A stretch of 28,070 nt of DNA from Methanocorpusculum sp. GTDB lineage: Archaea > Halobacteriota > Methanomicrobia > Methanomicrobiales > Methanocorpusculaceae. Below the pieces are notes generated by a model. It saw nothing but the letters and a program-made list of their open reading frames with translations, was not told the origin of the DNA and did no database searches. A program made the translations under genes and the position numbers. Below are positions 16,846 to 23,564 of the stretch, piece after piece. Each line of letters opens with the position of its first letter. Position 1 is the stretch's first letter. The stretch spans positions 1-28,070 of the forward strand of contig DALTYD010000009.1 in NCBI GenBank assembly GCA_029986255.1. The letters run 5' to 3'.

Positions 16846-17412
16846 CTATTTTATCTCTTCCATTTCTTCACGAATCTCATCGATATACATAATATCATCA
16901 CAGTGTTTACCACACAAACAGTATCCATGCTTGTCCACTGCATACACAGGATAATTAGCAACATCCTCAGGAACGGGTGTTGCTGTTAATCGACGCATAT
17001 TTAAAAGATCCTCTGGACGATAGCCAATCGTTTTACATACATGATTAAAATCACGGATCCATCCACGAAGATCGCGTACATCATTCATATCCCACTTAAA
17101 GATTTGATACAAAAGCATGTACGCATCACGTTCTAAAATAATCTGCGAAAGTTCCTGACTCTGAGTGAAATAAAAATCAAGGAATGTTCGCACATCACGC
17201 ACTTGTTGCGCGGATTCATAGATAGCCGCCCGCATCTCGCGAGATGTACCAATCCTATCTTCATCCTCTAGTTTTCCCCCAAGGCGCCCAATCTCCTTAG
17301 AAATATCCTTTAAATCAATCTCAATATTCTCCAAATCACCGAGAACGTCCTCAAATTTCTTATACAACTCAACACCAAAAAATGCCTCCATATATTCACT
17401 GTGTTTTGCCAT
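16846..17412 (-). CDS. Unrecognised 188-residue protein with C-terminal Cys/His cluster
   Basis: I do not recognise this family. Residues 1-145 are charged and look mostly helical, with coiled-coil-like heptads around 20-50 and 85-110. The C-terminus has PVYAVDKHGYCLCGKHCDD, with H162, C165, C167, H170 and C171, a possible small metal site, then an acidic tail. No signal peptide or membrane segment is seen, so it is cytoplasmic. A strong minus-strand TATA box at 17435-17447 puts transcription start close to the ATG. The atypical rubredoxin follows in the same direction, which hints at a redox role (inference). Confidence 0.75.
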   Translation of the reverse strand: MAKHSEYMEAFFGVELYKKFEDVLGDLENIEIDLKDISKEIGRLGGKLEDEDRIGTSREMRAAIYESAQQVRDVRTFLDFYFTQSQELSQIILERDAYMLLYQIFKWDMNDVRDLRGWIRDFNHVCKTIGYRPEDLLNMRRLTATPVPEDVANYPVYAVDKHGYCLCGKHCDDIMYIDEIREEMEEIK

Positions 17413-17434
17413 TATAAAAGTAATTAACTCATAA

Positions 17435-17447
17435 TTATATATAAAAT
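17435..17447 (-). promoter_or_regulatory. TATA box for the 188-residue protein gene
   Basis: The minus strand reads ATTTTATATATAA, a very good archaeal TATA box, 23-35 bases before the ATG at 17412. The message is probably leaderless. Confidence 0.6.
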
Positions 17448-17518
17448 ATCACTTTAAGAACACAGGCAAAGAGAGAGATAATTCAACAAATCAACAAAAA
17501 TATAAGATTAGTTGTAAC

Positions 17519-17526
17519 ATTTATAG
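17519..17526 (+). promoter_or_regulatory. TATA box for the sulfur cluster
   Basis: ATTTATAG lies 24-31 bases before the ATG at 17550. This is the expected distance for a leaderless archaeal transcript, and no Shine-Dalgarno sequence precedes the gene. Confidence 0.45.
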
Positions 17527-17549
17527 AGAATAAAAACAATTACATCTAA

Positions 17550-18761
17550 ATGATACATTTTGATCCAGAATCTATTAGAAATGATTTTCCAATCCTTGAA
17601 AAATTAATCTATCTTGACAATGCGGCAACAACCCTCTCACCTAAACAAGTCATTGAAGCACAAACAACTGCCGAGTACTATTACCGTGCCAATGTCGGTC
17701 GCGGCATTCATCGTATGAGCCGTATGGCAACACATCAATATCAAAATGCACGCGAAACCATTAGTCAATTCCTAGGTGGAAAACAGGGAGGTCTAGTATT
17801 CACTAAAAATACTACTGAAGCAATAAACATTATTGCGCAGGGATTGCACTGGAAAAAAACTGATCGTATTATCACAGCCCTGCAGAATCATCACTCCAAC
17901 CTTCTCCCATGGTACCGAATAAAAAATGAGAGGAGAGTTGCAAGCATTGATACACTTCCACTAAATGGAGGGACGATAGAACCATCAGAGATTGATGCAC
18001 ATATTACTCCTGATACACGACTCGTTGCCATAGGCCATGCATCAAATGTGTTCGGGACGATTGCACCAGTAAAAGCCATTGCTGATGTATGCTATGACCA
18101 TGATGTCACTCTCCTAATCGATGGAGCCCAGGCAGCACCACACCTACCCATAGATCTTAGCAAGATAGGATGTGACTTCTTTTGCTTCTCAGGCCATAAA
18201 ATGCTCGGACCCATGGGCATAGGGGGATTGTGGATCTCGGATTCAATATCAGAAGAAGATATCCCACAACCACTCCTTATCGGTGGCGGAATGGTTTCAT
18301 CTATAAAAGATACAGCGTTTACTCCAGTAAATGGACCTGGAAGGTACGAAGCTGGAACACCGAATGTCATTGGGGCAATTGGTCTCGCTGCGGCAGTCAA
18401 GTACCTGTCAAATCTAGGTATGAAAAAATTAAACCATCACAGTGCAAAACTTGCCAAAAAAATGCTAGCTGGTTTAGCAGATATCAGAGGAATGAGAATA
18501 TATACTCCTGACGATAATACCCCACTCATCGGTACAGTCTCATTCACGGTAGAGGGAATGCACCCACACGACGTTGCATACTTTCTCGATGAAGCAGCGG
18601 GTATCATGGTTCGCTCTGGAGAGCATTGTTGTCAGCCACTCATGCATGCACTACACCTCAACAGTGGAACAGTTCGTGCAAGTGCATACTGCTACAACAC
18701 AGAAGATGATATCGATATGCTAATTGCAACAACTGAAGAAATTTCTAGAATGGTGAAATAG
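17550..18761 (+). CDS. SufS-type cysteine desulfurase
   Basis: 403 residues, the SufS/CsdA length. This PLP enzyme takes sulfur from cysteine (or selenium from selenocysteine) as a persulfide. It starts with YLDNAATTLSP, has the HHSNLLPW segment, and K217 in FSGHKMLGP binds PLP. The active cysteine is C360 in VRSGEHCCQPLM; the usual Ala in HCAQP is a second Cys (C361), which could affect persulfide handling. First gene of the cluster, with an FdhD-like gene three bases downstream. In E. coli FdhD takes sulfur from a cysteine desulfurase, so direct transfer is plausible. No SufBCD genes are nearby, arguing against a general Fe-S role. Confidence 0.93.
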   Translation: MIHFDPESIRNDFPILEKLIYLDNAATTLSPKQVIEAQTTAEYYYRANVGRGIHRMSRMATHQYQNARETISQFLGGKQGGLVFTKNTTEAINIIAQGLHWKKTDRIITALQNHHSNLLPWYRIKNERRVASIDTLPLNGGTIEPSEIDAHITPDTRLVAIGHASNVFGTIAPVKAIADVCYDHDVTLLIDGAQAAPHLPIDLSKIGCDFFCFSGHKMLGPMGIGGLWISDSISEEDIPQPLLIGGGMVSSIKDTAFTPVNGPGRYEAGTPNVIGAIGLAAAVKYLSNLGMKKLNHHSAKLAKKMLAGLADIRGMRIYTPDDNTPLIGTVSFTVEGMHPHDVAYFLDEAAGIMVRSGEHCCQPLMHALHLNSGTVRASAYCYNTEDDIDMLIATTEEISRMVK

Positions 18762-18764
18762 TCT

Positions 18765-19445
18765 ATGAAAAACTCAAAAAATGAAAAACCCATACAAATC
18801 ATCGTTAATGGTCGTGCCACAATAACTATTATGACATCTGCAGAAAACCCAACAGACCTCGCTATTGGTCGACTTCTCACCGAACACATTATCGAAACCT
18901 GTGCAGATATCAACTCAGTCTACACGGATGAACCTCAAATCAGCATTGTCACCAATAATCCATTTGAAATACTCCTCTCTCGAAAAACTGTTCTTGCCGG
19001 ATGTGGCAGTGCATCATCTTTCCTAGACTCAGGAAAACTCGGAAAAATCACATCAAATCTCTCAATACAGGATTCACAACTCCAGAAAAATGCAAAATTT
19101 CTCCCTGTAACAAACTGGTACAGCGCAGCACTTTTCTCAGAAGAAGGAATGCTTCTATCAACTGCAGAAGATCTCACCTCTCAAAATGCGGCAGATCGTA
19201 TCATTGGTTGGGGACTCACACATAATACGGATTTTTCCAGAACATATCTCCTCTTTTCAGGTAACATCGTTGCAGAAACTATTTTAAAAGTGATAATTGC
19301 AAAAATACCACTCGTAGTAACCAATGCAGAAATTACTTCAGCCTCAATAACTGCAGCAAACAATGCAGAATTATCTCTGCACCAAATCATTGGAAATAGA
19401 ATTATCACCCTCAGTAAAACCAATCGTTGTAATTGCGATTACTGA
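18765..19445 (+). CDS. Divergent FdhD-like sulfurtransferase
   Basis: 226 residues, shorter than typical FdhD (about 250-280). FdhD hands sulfur to the Mo/W bis-MGD cofactor of formate dehydrogenase-type enzymes. Order of motifs fits: VNGRATITIMTSAENPTDLAIGRLL (18-38, read in pieces), GCGSAS (79-84), AEDLTSQNAADRIIG (134-148) and LFSGNIVAETILK (163-175). The usual GCGxCG keeps only the first Cys (C80), and EDVGRHNA is EDLTSQNA, so conserved G, R and H are lost. A CNC pair (C222, C224) ends the protein. It may be a specialised paralogue with a changed acceptor, or a form losing activity. Confidence 0.8.
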   Translation: MKNSKNEKPIQIIVNGRATITIMTSAENPTDLAIGRLLTEHIIETCADINSVYTDEPQISIVTNNPFEILLSRKTVLAGCGSASSFLDSGKLGKITSNLSIQDSQLQKNAKFLPVTNWYSAALFSEEGMLLSTAEDLTSQNAADRIIGWGLTHNTDFSRTYLLFSGNIVAETILKVIIAKIPLVVTNAEITSASITAANNAELSLHQIIGNRIITLSKTNRCNCDY

Positions 19446-19470
19446 AACAATATAAATAAGTTTAGATAAG

Positions 19471-19519
19471 TATATAAATTAAAAAATGATGATTCCATTT
19501 ATTGGATATACATATAAAA
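19471..19519 (+). promoter_or_regulatory. Probable internal promoter upstream of the transporter genes
   Basis: Two TATA-like boxes, TATATAAATT (19471-19480) and ATACATATAAAAA (about 19507-19519), lie in the only large early gap (123 bases) of the cluster. GAGAGGAGC at about 19543-19551 may be the ribosome site for the gene at 19569. Confidence 0.4.
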
Positions 19520-19568
19520 AAATTTCTAAAAAAATTGATAATAGAGAGGAGCAAATAAGAATGTTGAG

Positions 19569-20096
19569 ATGATTCAAGAGAGCTCAAAAGAGGGAAGATT
19601 TGATCCATATCTTAAAATACCCCTCATAGGAGGAGTTGTCATTGGTTTCTCTGCAGCCTTGATTCAGGCTCTTCTCTTCGCCGCAGGGGGTCCTCCAGCA
19701 TATGGATTCTGTGTTGCTTGTCATAGTCGAGATTTAATCAATTACATCTTCAATATTCTCACAGGAAGTAACCTTTTTATGGCACCTTTCTCAAAGAATG
19801 CCGTTGTCGCAGGATATCTTCCTGTCTTAACCATTATAGGAGTACTCATCGGTGCTAGCATCGCCGCACATATCTACAAAGAATTTCGCATCAAGAAGAG
19901 TAGTGCAAAGGAATATGTCCTCTATGGAATCGGTGGAATACTCTTCATGATTTTTTCCCTTTGCATGGGAGCATGCCCATATCGCCTTGCACTTCGCATC
20001 GGTTATGGAGATCTAGTTGCTATTTTCGGACTCGTTGCAATAATCATAGGGATCTGCATTGGCATCAAGATAGCGCTCAAGATGATAGAGGTGTAG
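19569..20096 (+). CDS. YeeE/YedE-type sulfur (thiosulfate or selenium) transporter, N-terminal half protein
   Basis: 175 residues with about four membrane segments (roughly 17-40, 82-103, 117-135 and 148-172). It matches the first half of YeeE/YedE proteins: YGFCVACHSRDLIN corresponds to the first Cys-containing re-entrant segment, and LCMGACPYRLALRIGYGDL to the GCPxR segment followed by a gly-rich helix. Cys 48, 51, 132 and 136 are candidates for relaying substrate sulfur, as shown for the thiosulfate importer TsuA. YedE relatives are also linked to selenium. The second half is a separate gene three bases downstream, so the two products presumably form one channel. Confidence 0.85.
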   Translation: MIQESSKEGRFDPYLKIPLIGGVVIGFSAALIQALLFAAGGPPAYGFCVACHSRDLINYIFNILTGSNLFMAPFSKNAVVAGYLPVLTIIGVLIGASIAAHIYKEFRIKKSSAKEYVLYGIGGILFMIFSLCMGACPYRLALRIGYGDLVAIFGLVAIIIGICIGIKIALKMIEV

Positions 20097-20099
20097 CTC

Positions 20100-20621
20100 A
20101 TGATGGACGGATTCATAATTGCAAAAGAAAGTGCACTGCTCCTCGTTCCAATTGCAACGATCATTCTTGGATTTATTATAGGTTGGCTAGGTCAGAGAAG
20201 TGGCTTCTGTTCCATAGGTGGTATTCGGGACTACATTCTCTTCCGCCACACTCGATTGTTAAAAGGTTACATTATTTTAATTATTTCTGCATCTGTCTTT
20301 TATTTCATATTTTCAATCATTGCTCCAACAACAATTCCAAAATTCCTTTGGTGTGTACAGGAAAATCAGTTATTCACTGCAATTGGCGGAGCACCCACAG
20401 TTAGCGCAGTAGGTACTATTTTCCTCATGATAATCGGGGGGATCTTTGTGGGAATGATTGGAACACTTCTCGGGGGATGCCCACTTCGACAGCTCGTAAT
20501 GACCTCCGAAGGAAATCTGAAATCTCTTGCCTTTATGATCGGTATGTTTTCAGGAGCCATTATCTTCACAGTAATTATCACTCCATGGATAATTGAAATC
20601 TTCAACATAATAGGACTATAA
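20100..20621 (+). CDS. YeeE/YedE-type sulfur (thiosulfate or selenium) transporter, C-terminal half protein
   Basis: 173 residues, about four or five membrane segments. GQRSGFCSIGGIRDYILF (31-48) and GGCPLRQLVMTSEGN (125-139) are the hallmarks of the second half of YeeE/YedE proteins. C37 and C127 occupy the conserved substrate-path positions, with an extra C85. The gene starts three bases after the N-half stop and has its own ATG-ATG start, so this is a stable two-gene arrangement, not an obvious frameshift: each half begins and ends between the repeats. The TusA-like gene follows, as TusA-like TsuB accompanies TsuA. Confidence 0.87.
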   Translation: MMDGFIIAKESALLLVPIATIILGFIIGWLGQRSGFCSIGGIRDYILFRHTRLLKGYIILIISASVFYFIFSIIAPTTIPKFLWCVQENQLFTAIGGAPTVSAVGTIFLMIIGGIFVGMIGTLLGGCPLRQLVMTSEGNLKSLAFMIGMFSGAIIFTVIITPWIIEIFNIIGL

Positions 20622-20640
20622 GGATAAGGTGAACAAATAA

Positions 20641-20865
20641 ATGACACACACATTAAATATTACAGGAAAAGTATGTCCAATCTGCCTTCTAACTGTAGAG
20701 AGAGAATTGAAAAAAATACCTATAGGAGACGAGCTCGTAGTATTATGTGACCACGCACCTGCAGCAACTGCTTCGATCCCAGATTACTGCAAAGAAAAAA
20801 ACTATAGATGGAATGTTAAGCTGATTGAAAATGGACTTTGGGAAATCACTATCGCTAAGGATTAA
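20641..20865 (+). CDS. TusA-like sulfur carrier with CPxC motif
   Basis: 74 residues, the size of TusA/SirA/YedF proteins, which carry sulfur as a persulfide on the first Cys of CPxP. Here the motif is C12-P-I-C15, so the usual second Pro is Cys. That places two thiols one helix turn apart, which may allow disulfide or trisulfide chemistry. C36 and C50 are also present. AAGGTGA a few bases upstream is a good ribosome site. Next to the YeeE/YedE genes, it is the likely first acceptor of imported sulfur (or selenium). Confidence 0.87.
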   Translation: MTHTLNITGKVCPICLLTVERELKKIPIGDELVVLCDHAPAATASIPDYCKEKNYRWNVKLIENGLWEITIAKD

Positions 20866-20876
20866 AAAACAAAAGA

Positions 20877-21092
20877 ATGAGATTGATATCTGATTTTCGT
20901 GATGAATCTTGTACCTATCTTATGTTGAGGTTGAAAGTGGCCCTTAGAAAAGAAAACGGAGCTTTCAGTTTTCTAGGAACATCAACACAAGTGAAAACAG
21001 TGAAAGGTGCATTCTCGAAATCAAAATATACAATTGACGTAACTGAACAAGAAGAGAGAGATACCTATCTCATTACTCTAACACCGTATTAG
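20877..21092 (+). CDS. Small protein, possible second TusA-like carrier
   Basis: 71 residues, eleven bases after the TusA-like gene. The pattern strand (MRLISDF), helix (CTYLMLRLKVALRK), then strands ending in YLITLTPY is compatible with a TusA fold. Cys12 sits where TusA has the catalytic Cys at the helix start, but CPxP is replaced by CTYL. I infer a diverged partner that could bind or regulate the true carrier; the alternative is an unrelated small protein. It reads as a real gene because of its place between co-directed genes with short gaps. Confidence 0.6.
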   Translation: MRLISDFRDESCTYLMLRLKVALRKENGAFSFLGTSTQVKTVKGAFSKSKYTIDVTEQEERDTYLITLTPY

Positions 21093-21123
21093 ATTAAAAT
21101 GAAGAGAGAGAAAGAGTGAAAGA

Positions 21124-21645
21124 ATGTTAAATAATATTGATATAACACAAGTAAAAAAATACGAAGATGAAATCAAGGCTGATGATAACGAAGCACGATT
21201 TACAACAAAAATGACTGGAACCTGGCAATTCGACGAAACTGGACCCCAGTTTACAGCAGATGTAAAGACAGATTCAGGACATGTTACCTTTGCACTAACC
21301 CATCCAAATTTTGAAAAACTCGGTAACTACCCATCACCTATGGCATATGGTCTATTCTGGATATGCGGATGTGCCTCTGCAACATTCATGACAGCAGCCA
21401 CAAAAAGAGGAATCAAGATCGATGCCCTACACACAGATATTGAAGCAGATCTCGATTATCATGCACAGTTTCAGCTTGGGACACAGCCTCTAGTTGGGGA
21501 ATATAGAATAACCTTCCATGTAACAAGTGCAGAAGCAACAGATGAGGAGATAGAAAGTTTAAGAGATGCAGCTTATAATGGATGTATGGCATTATTTACT
21601 GTGAGAAATGCAATCCCACTAACCGTATCCACCCAAAGAGTATGA
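21124..21645 (+). CDS. OsmC-like protein
   Basis: 173 residues. The order TGTWQFDETGPQFTADV, then LGNYPSPMAYGLFWICGCAS (a gly/pro segment leading into the central Cys helix), then a C-terminal helix with C154 in AAYNGCMALFTV, fits the OsmC/Ohr family. That family uses paired Cys to reduce hydroperoxides or to handle small sulfur compounds. Candidate cysteines are C81, C83 and C154. OsmC-like genes often sit beside TusA and YeeE genes, supporting a sulfur-redox role here. The stop overlaps the next ATG (ATGA), so the two are coupled. The substrate is unknown. Confidence 0.78.
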   Translation: MLNNIDITQVKKYEDEIKADDNEARFTTKMTGTWQFDETGPQFTADVKTDSGHVTFALTHPNFEKLGNYPSPMAYGLFWICGCASATFMTAATKRGIKIDALHTDIEADLDYHAQFQLGTQPLVGEYRITFHVTSAEATDEEIESLRDAAYNGCMALFTVRNAIPLTVSTQRV

Positions 21646-22121
21646 CATTCCCATCCTATTTTTCACATCCGGAGAGGATTGACTGCGCACAATTAAAAAC
21701 GCATGCAGAAGAACTTTTCAGTAGCGGACAATTTTATTGTTCAGAAATCGTGATAAAGATAATCAGAGATACCTTCTGCCCATCCATCTCAGATGAGATT
21801 ATTGCAATCGCATCAGGATTTCCAATTGGAATAGGAGGGGGAGGATGTACATGTGGAGCGGTTTCTGGAGGAGTTATGGCACTTGGTCTTATATTTGGCA
21901 GAACAAAACCCGAGGAAAAAGTACAATCTGCAAAGTGTATGAGATATGCACGTGAACTTCATGACAGATTCCAAAAAGAAAACAAAGCGATATGCTGTCG
22001 CATTCTAACTAAAAATATGCTTGCAAACTCGGAAGAACATAAGAAACAGTGCGCAAAACTCATCAGCGAAGTTGTTGAAATTGTCACAGAAATTATCCTT
22101 GGAGAGGAGAGAGAACAGTAA
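21642..22121 (+). CDS. C_GCAxxG_C_C family redox protein
   Basis: 159 residues from the ATG at 21642, which overlaps the OsmC-like stop; a frame starting 20 codons earlier only overlaps that gene. The family's spaced cysteines are present: C33 (FYCSE), GGGCTCGAVSGG with C69 and C71, C99, C118/C119 (ICCR) and C137. This is a soluble protein family of unproven function, usually found with redox and transport genes; a metal or persulfide role is guessed. Here the company of carriers and a sulfite-reductase-like enzyme points to sulfur chemistry. Confidence 0.85.
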   Translation: MTFPSYFSHPERIDCAQLKTHAEELFSSGQFYCSEIVIKIIRDTFCPSISDEIIAIASGFPIGIGGGGCTCGAVSGGVMALGLIFGRTKPEEKVQSAKCMRYARELHDRFQKENKAICCRILTKNMLANSEEHKKQCAKLISEVVEIVTEIILGEEREQ

Positions 22122-22251
22122 TAAAAGAATATTCCTTAAAAACAAAATCACTTAAAGTAAGTCATAAATCATTTTATTGAACACATATCCTCACACACAT
22201 GACCATAAAGAAAATTCTTATATTATTCTCTCTCCAATAATCGAAGTACAA

Positions 22252-23169
22252 ATGGCAGATCCGAATCTATATCTCAAGGGTGGTGTTATCCCTGACCGAG
22301 ACAATGAAAACTACATAATTAGACTCCGGATACCTGCTGGAATGCTTAATGTGGAGGCACTCAGAGGCATTGCAGAGATCGCAAAAAAATATGAAATTAC
22401 GGATACACACTTAACCACACGACAGACAATTGAGCTGCTTCATGTAGACCCAGATATCTTAGACGAACTCCTTGCAGAGCTCGAGAAAAATGGAACGCCA
22501 ATTGGAGCGGAGCGAAATGAGGTTGTAAATGTTACTGCATGTCTTGGTAACTCAAATTGTAAATATTCTGTGATCGATACACTGTCCCTTGCTAAAAAAT
22601 TAGATGAGCGACATTTCGGAAAGGAGATGCCTGTTAAGGTGCGCATTGCTATCTCGGGTTGTCCAAATGGATGTACCAGTGAGAGATTAAATGAAATTGG
22701 TATTACTGGACTTCGACGCCCAATACGAAACGAAGGACTCTGTACCGGCTGTGGAACATGTGGATATTATTGCCGAGAAAATGCAATAGTTATCGAAAAC
22801 GGAAAACTCCAACTAAACCAGAAAATCTGCATGCTCTGCGGGTTCTGTATCCATGCATGCCCTTTTCAGTACATTAATTTTGAGGATCCGCTCTATCTAA
22901 TTACATTTGGGGGTAAACGCGGAAGACACCCAAAAATTGGAAGAACATTTTTTATTGCACGTTCAGAAGATGATGTCGTAGAGATTGTTGGAAAGATTGT
23001 CTACTGGATTTTCCGAAGCATCGCATCGGATAAGATGCTTCCCGAACAGCTAAGCGACGAAGAATTTATAGACTTCCGTGAGAAAGTTATGAAAAGCCTA
23101 AAACATCTCGGAATTGAGGATATAAGTCCAACCAATGCATATGTTAATGATATCCAGCAACAACACTAA
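22252..23169 (+). CDS. Siroheme sulfite reductase-like protein with two ferredoxin clusters (Dsr-LP type)
   Basis: 305 residues from the ATG at 22252; a TTG at 22177 would add 25 weakly conserved residues. YLKGGVIP, HLTTRQTIELL and the siroheme-[4Fe-4S] motif C97-x5-C103 ... C137-x3-C141 (TACLGNSNC, SGCPNGC) mark a sulfite/nitrite reductase half-domain. A ferredoxin insert follows with C164-x2-C167-x2-C170-x3-C174 and C193-x2-C196-x2-C199-x3-C203. It lacks the N-terminal FrhB-like domain of F420-dependent Fsr, so it belongs with the small methanogen Dsr-like proteins, whose reaction is unproven. It may reduce sulfite or another sulfur oxide released in this pathway. Confidence 0.85.
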   Translation: MADPNLYLKGGVIPDRDNENYIIRLRIPAGMLNVEALRGIAEIAKKYEITDTHLTTRQTIELLHVDPDILDELLAELEKNGTPIGAERNEVVNVTACLGNSNCKYSVIDTLSLAKKLDERHFGKEMPVKVRIAISGCPNGCTSERLNEIGITGLRRPIRNEGLCTGCGTCGYYCRENAIVIENGKLQLNQKICMLCGFCIHACPFQYINFEDPLYLITFGGKRGRHPKIGRTFFIARSEDDVVEIVGKIVYWIFRSIASDKMLPEQLSDEEFIDFREKVMKSLKHLGIEDISPTNAYVNDIQQQH

Positions 23170-23564
23170 CATCGCCTTCTTTGAATACAAAAAAATATAG
23201 GATATCATTACAATAATCAGATAAAAGATAGATCTCATAGATGATATTAACAATAATTGTTATTATTTTTGATTTAGGATATTTATAATATATTTATTGA
23301 AGTAGTTTAACGAAATTCATTTTGAGCAAGATAACACTAGAGTAATAAGATGAATGAAGAAAGATGCGATATCCCCAGCATATGAGAGCTTAGATTAATA
23401 GCATGGTAACAAAATAGAGAAACCTCGAAATAAAGCTAAATAAAGCTATTGAACAGTGGAATATAAACAATACATACCGTTATAATATCTATAAGAGTTA
23501 TAACAACATAAAAAGAACTGTCATAATATTCAGATAGACAGTAATAATATATAAAAAAAGAGAG
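23170..23564. other. Convergent intergenic region between the sulfur cluster and fwd operon
   Basis: AT-rich, no gene seen. It holds TAACAAT-A-ATTGTTA (23248-23262), a perfect 7-base inverted repeat followed by TTATTTTT that could help end the plus-strand transcript, and a tandem pair of AAATAAAGCT at 23428-23447. The minus-strand T7 tract at 23553-23559 probably ends the fwd operon. Confidence 0.5.
23553..23559 (-). terminator. T7 tract after fwdC
   Basis: The minus strand reads seven T residues within ten bases of the fwdC stop codon, followed by more T-rich DNA. This is the form of archaeal intrinsic termination signals. Confidence 0.45.

Noticed and set aside
19569..20621. Frameshifted single YeeE/YedE gene
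   Set aside because: The break falls between the two repeats, each half has a proper start and stop, and the gap is three bases, so two real genes are more likely.
21582..21641. 20-codon N-terminal extension of the C_GCAxxG_C_C protein
   Set aside because: It lies inside the OsmC-like gene; the ATG at 21642 overlaps that gene's stop as ATGA, a typical coupled start.
22252..23169. F420-dependent sulfite reductase Fsr
   Set aside because: The N-terminal FrhB-like F420H2 domain is absent and the protein is about half the length of Fsr.
23428..23447. Tandem AAATAAAGCT pair as the start of a CRISPR or repeat array
   Set aside because: Only two short copies without spacers; chance in AT-rich DNA is likely.
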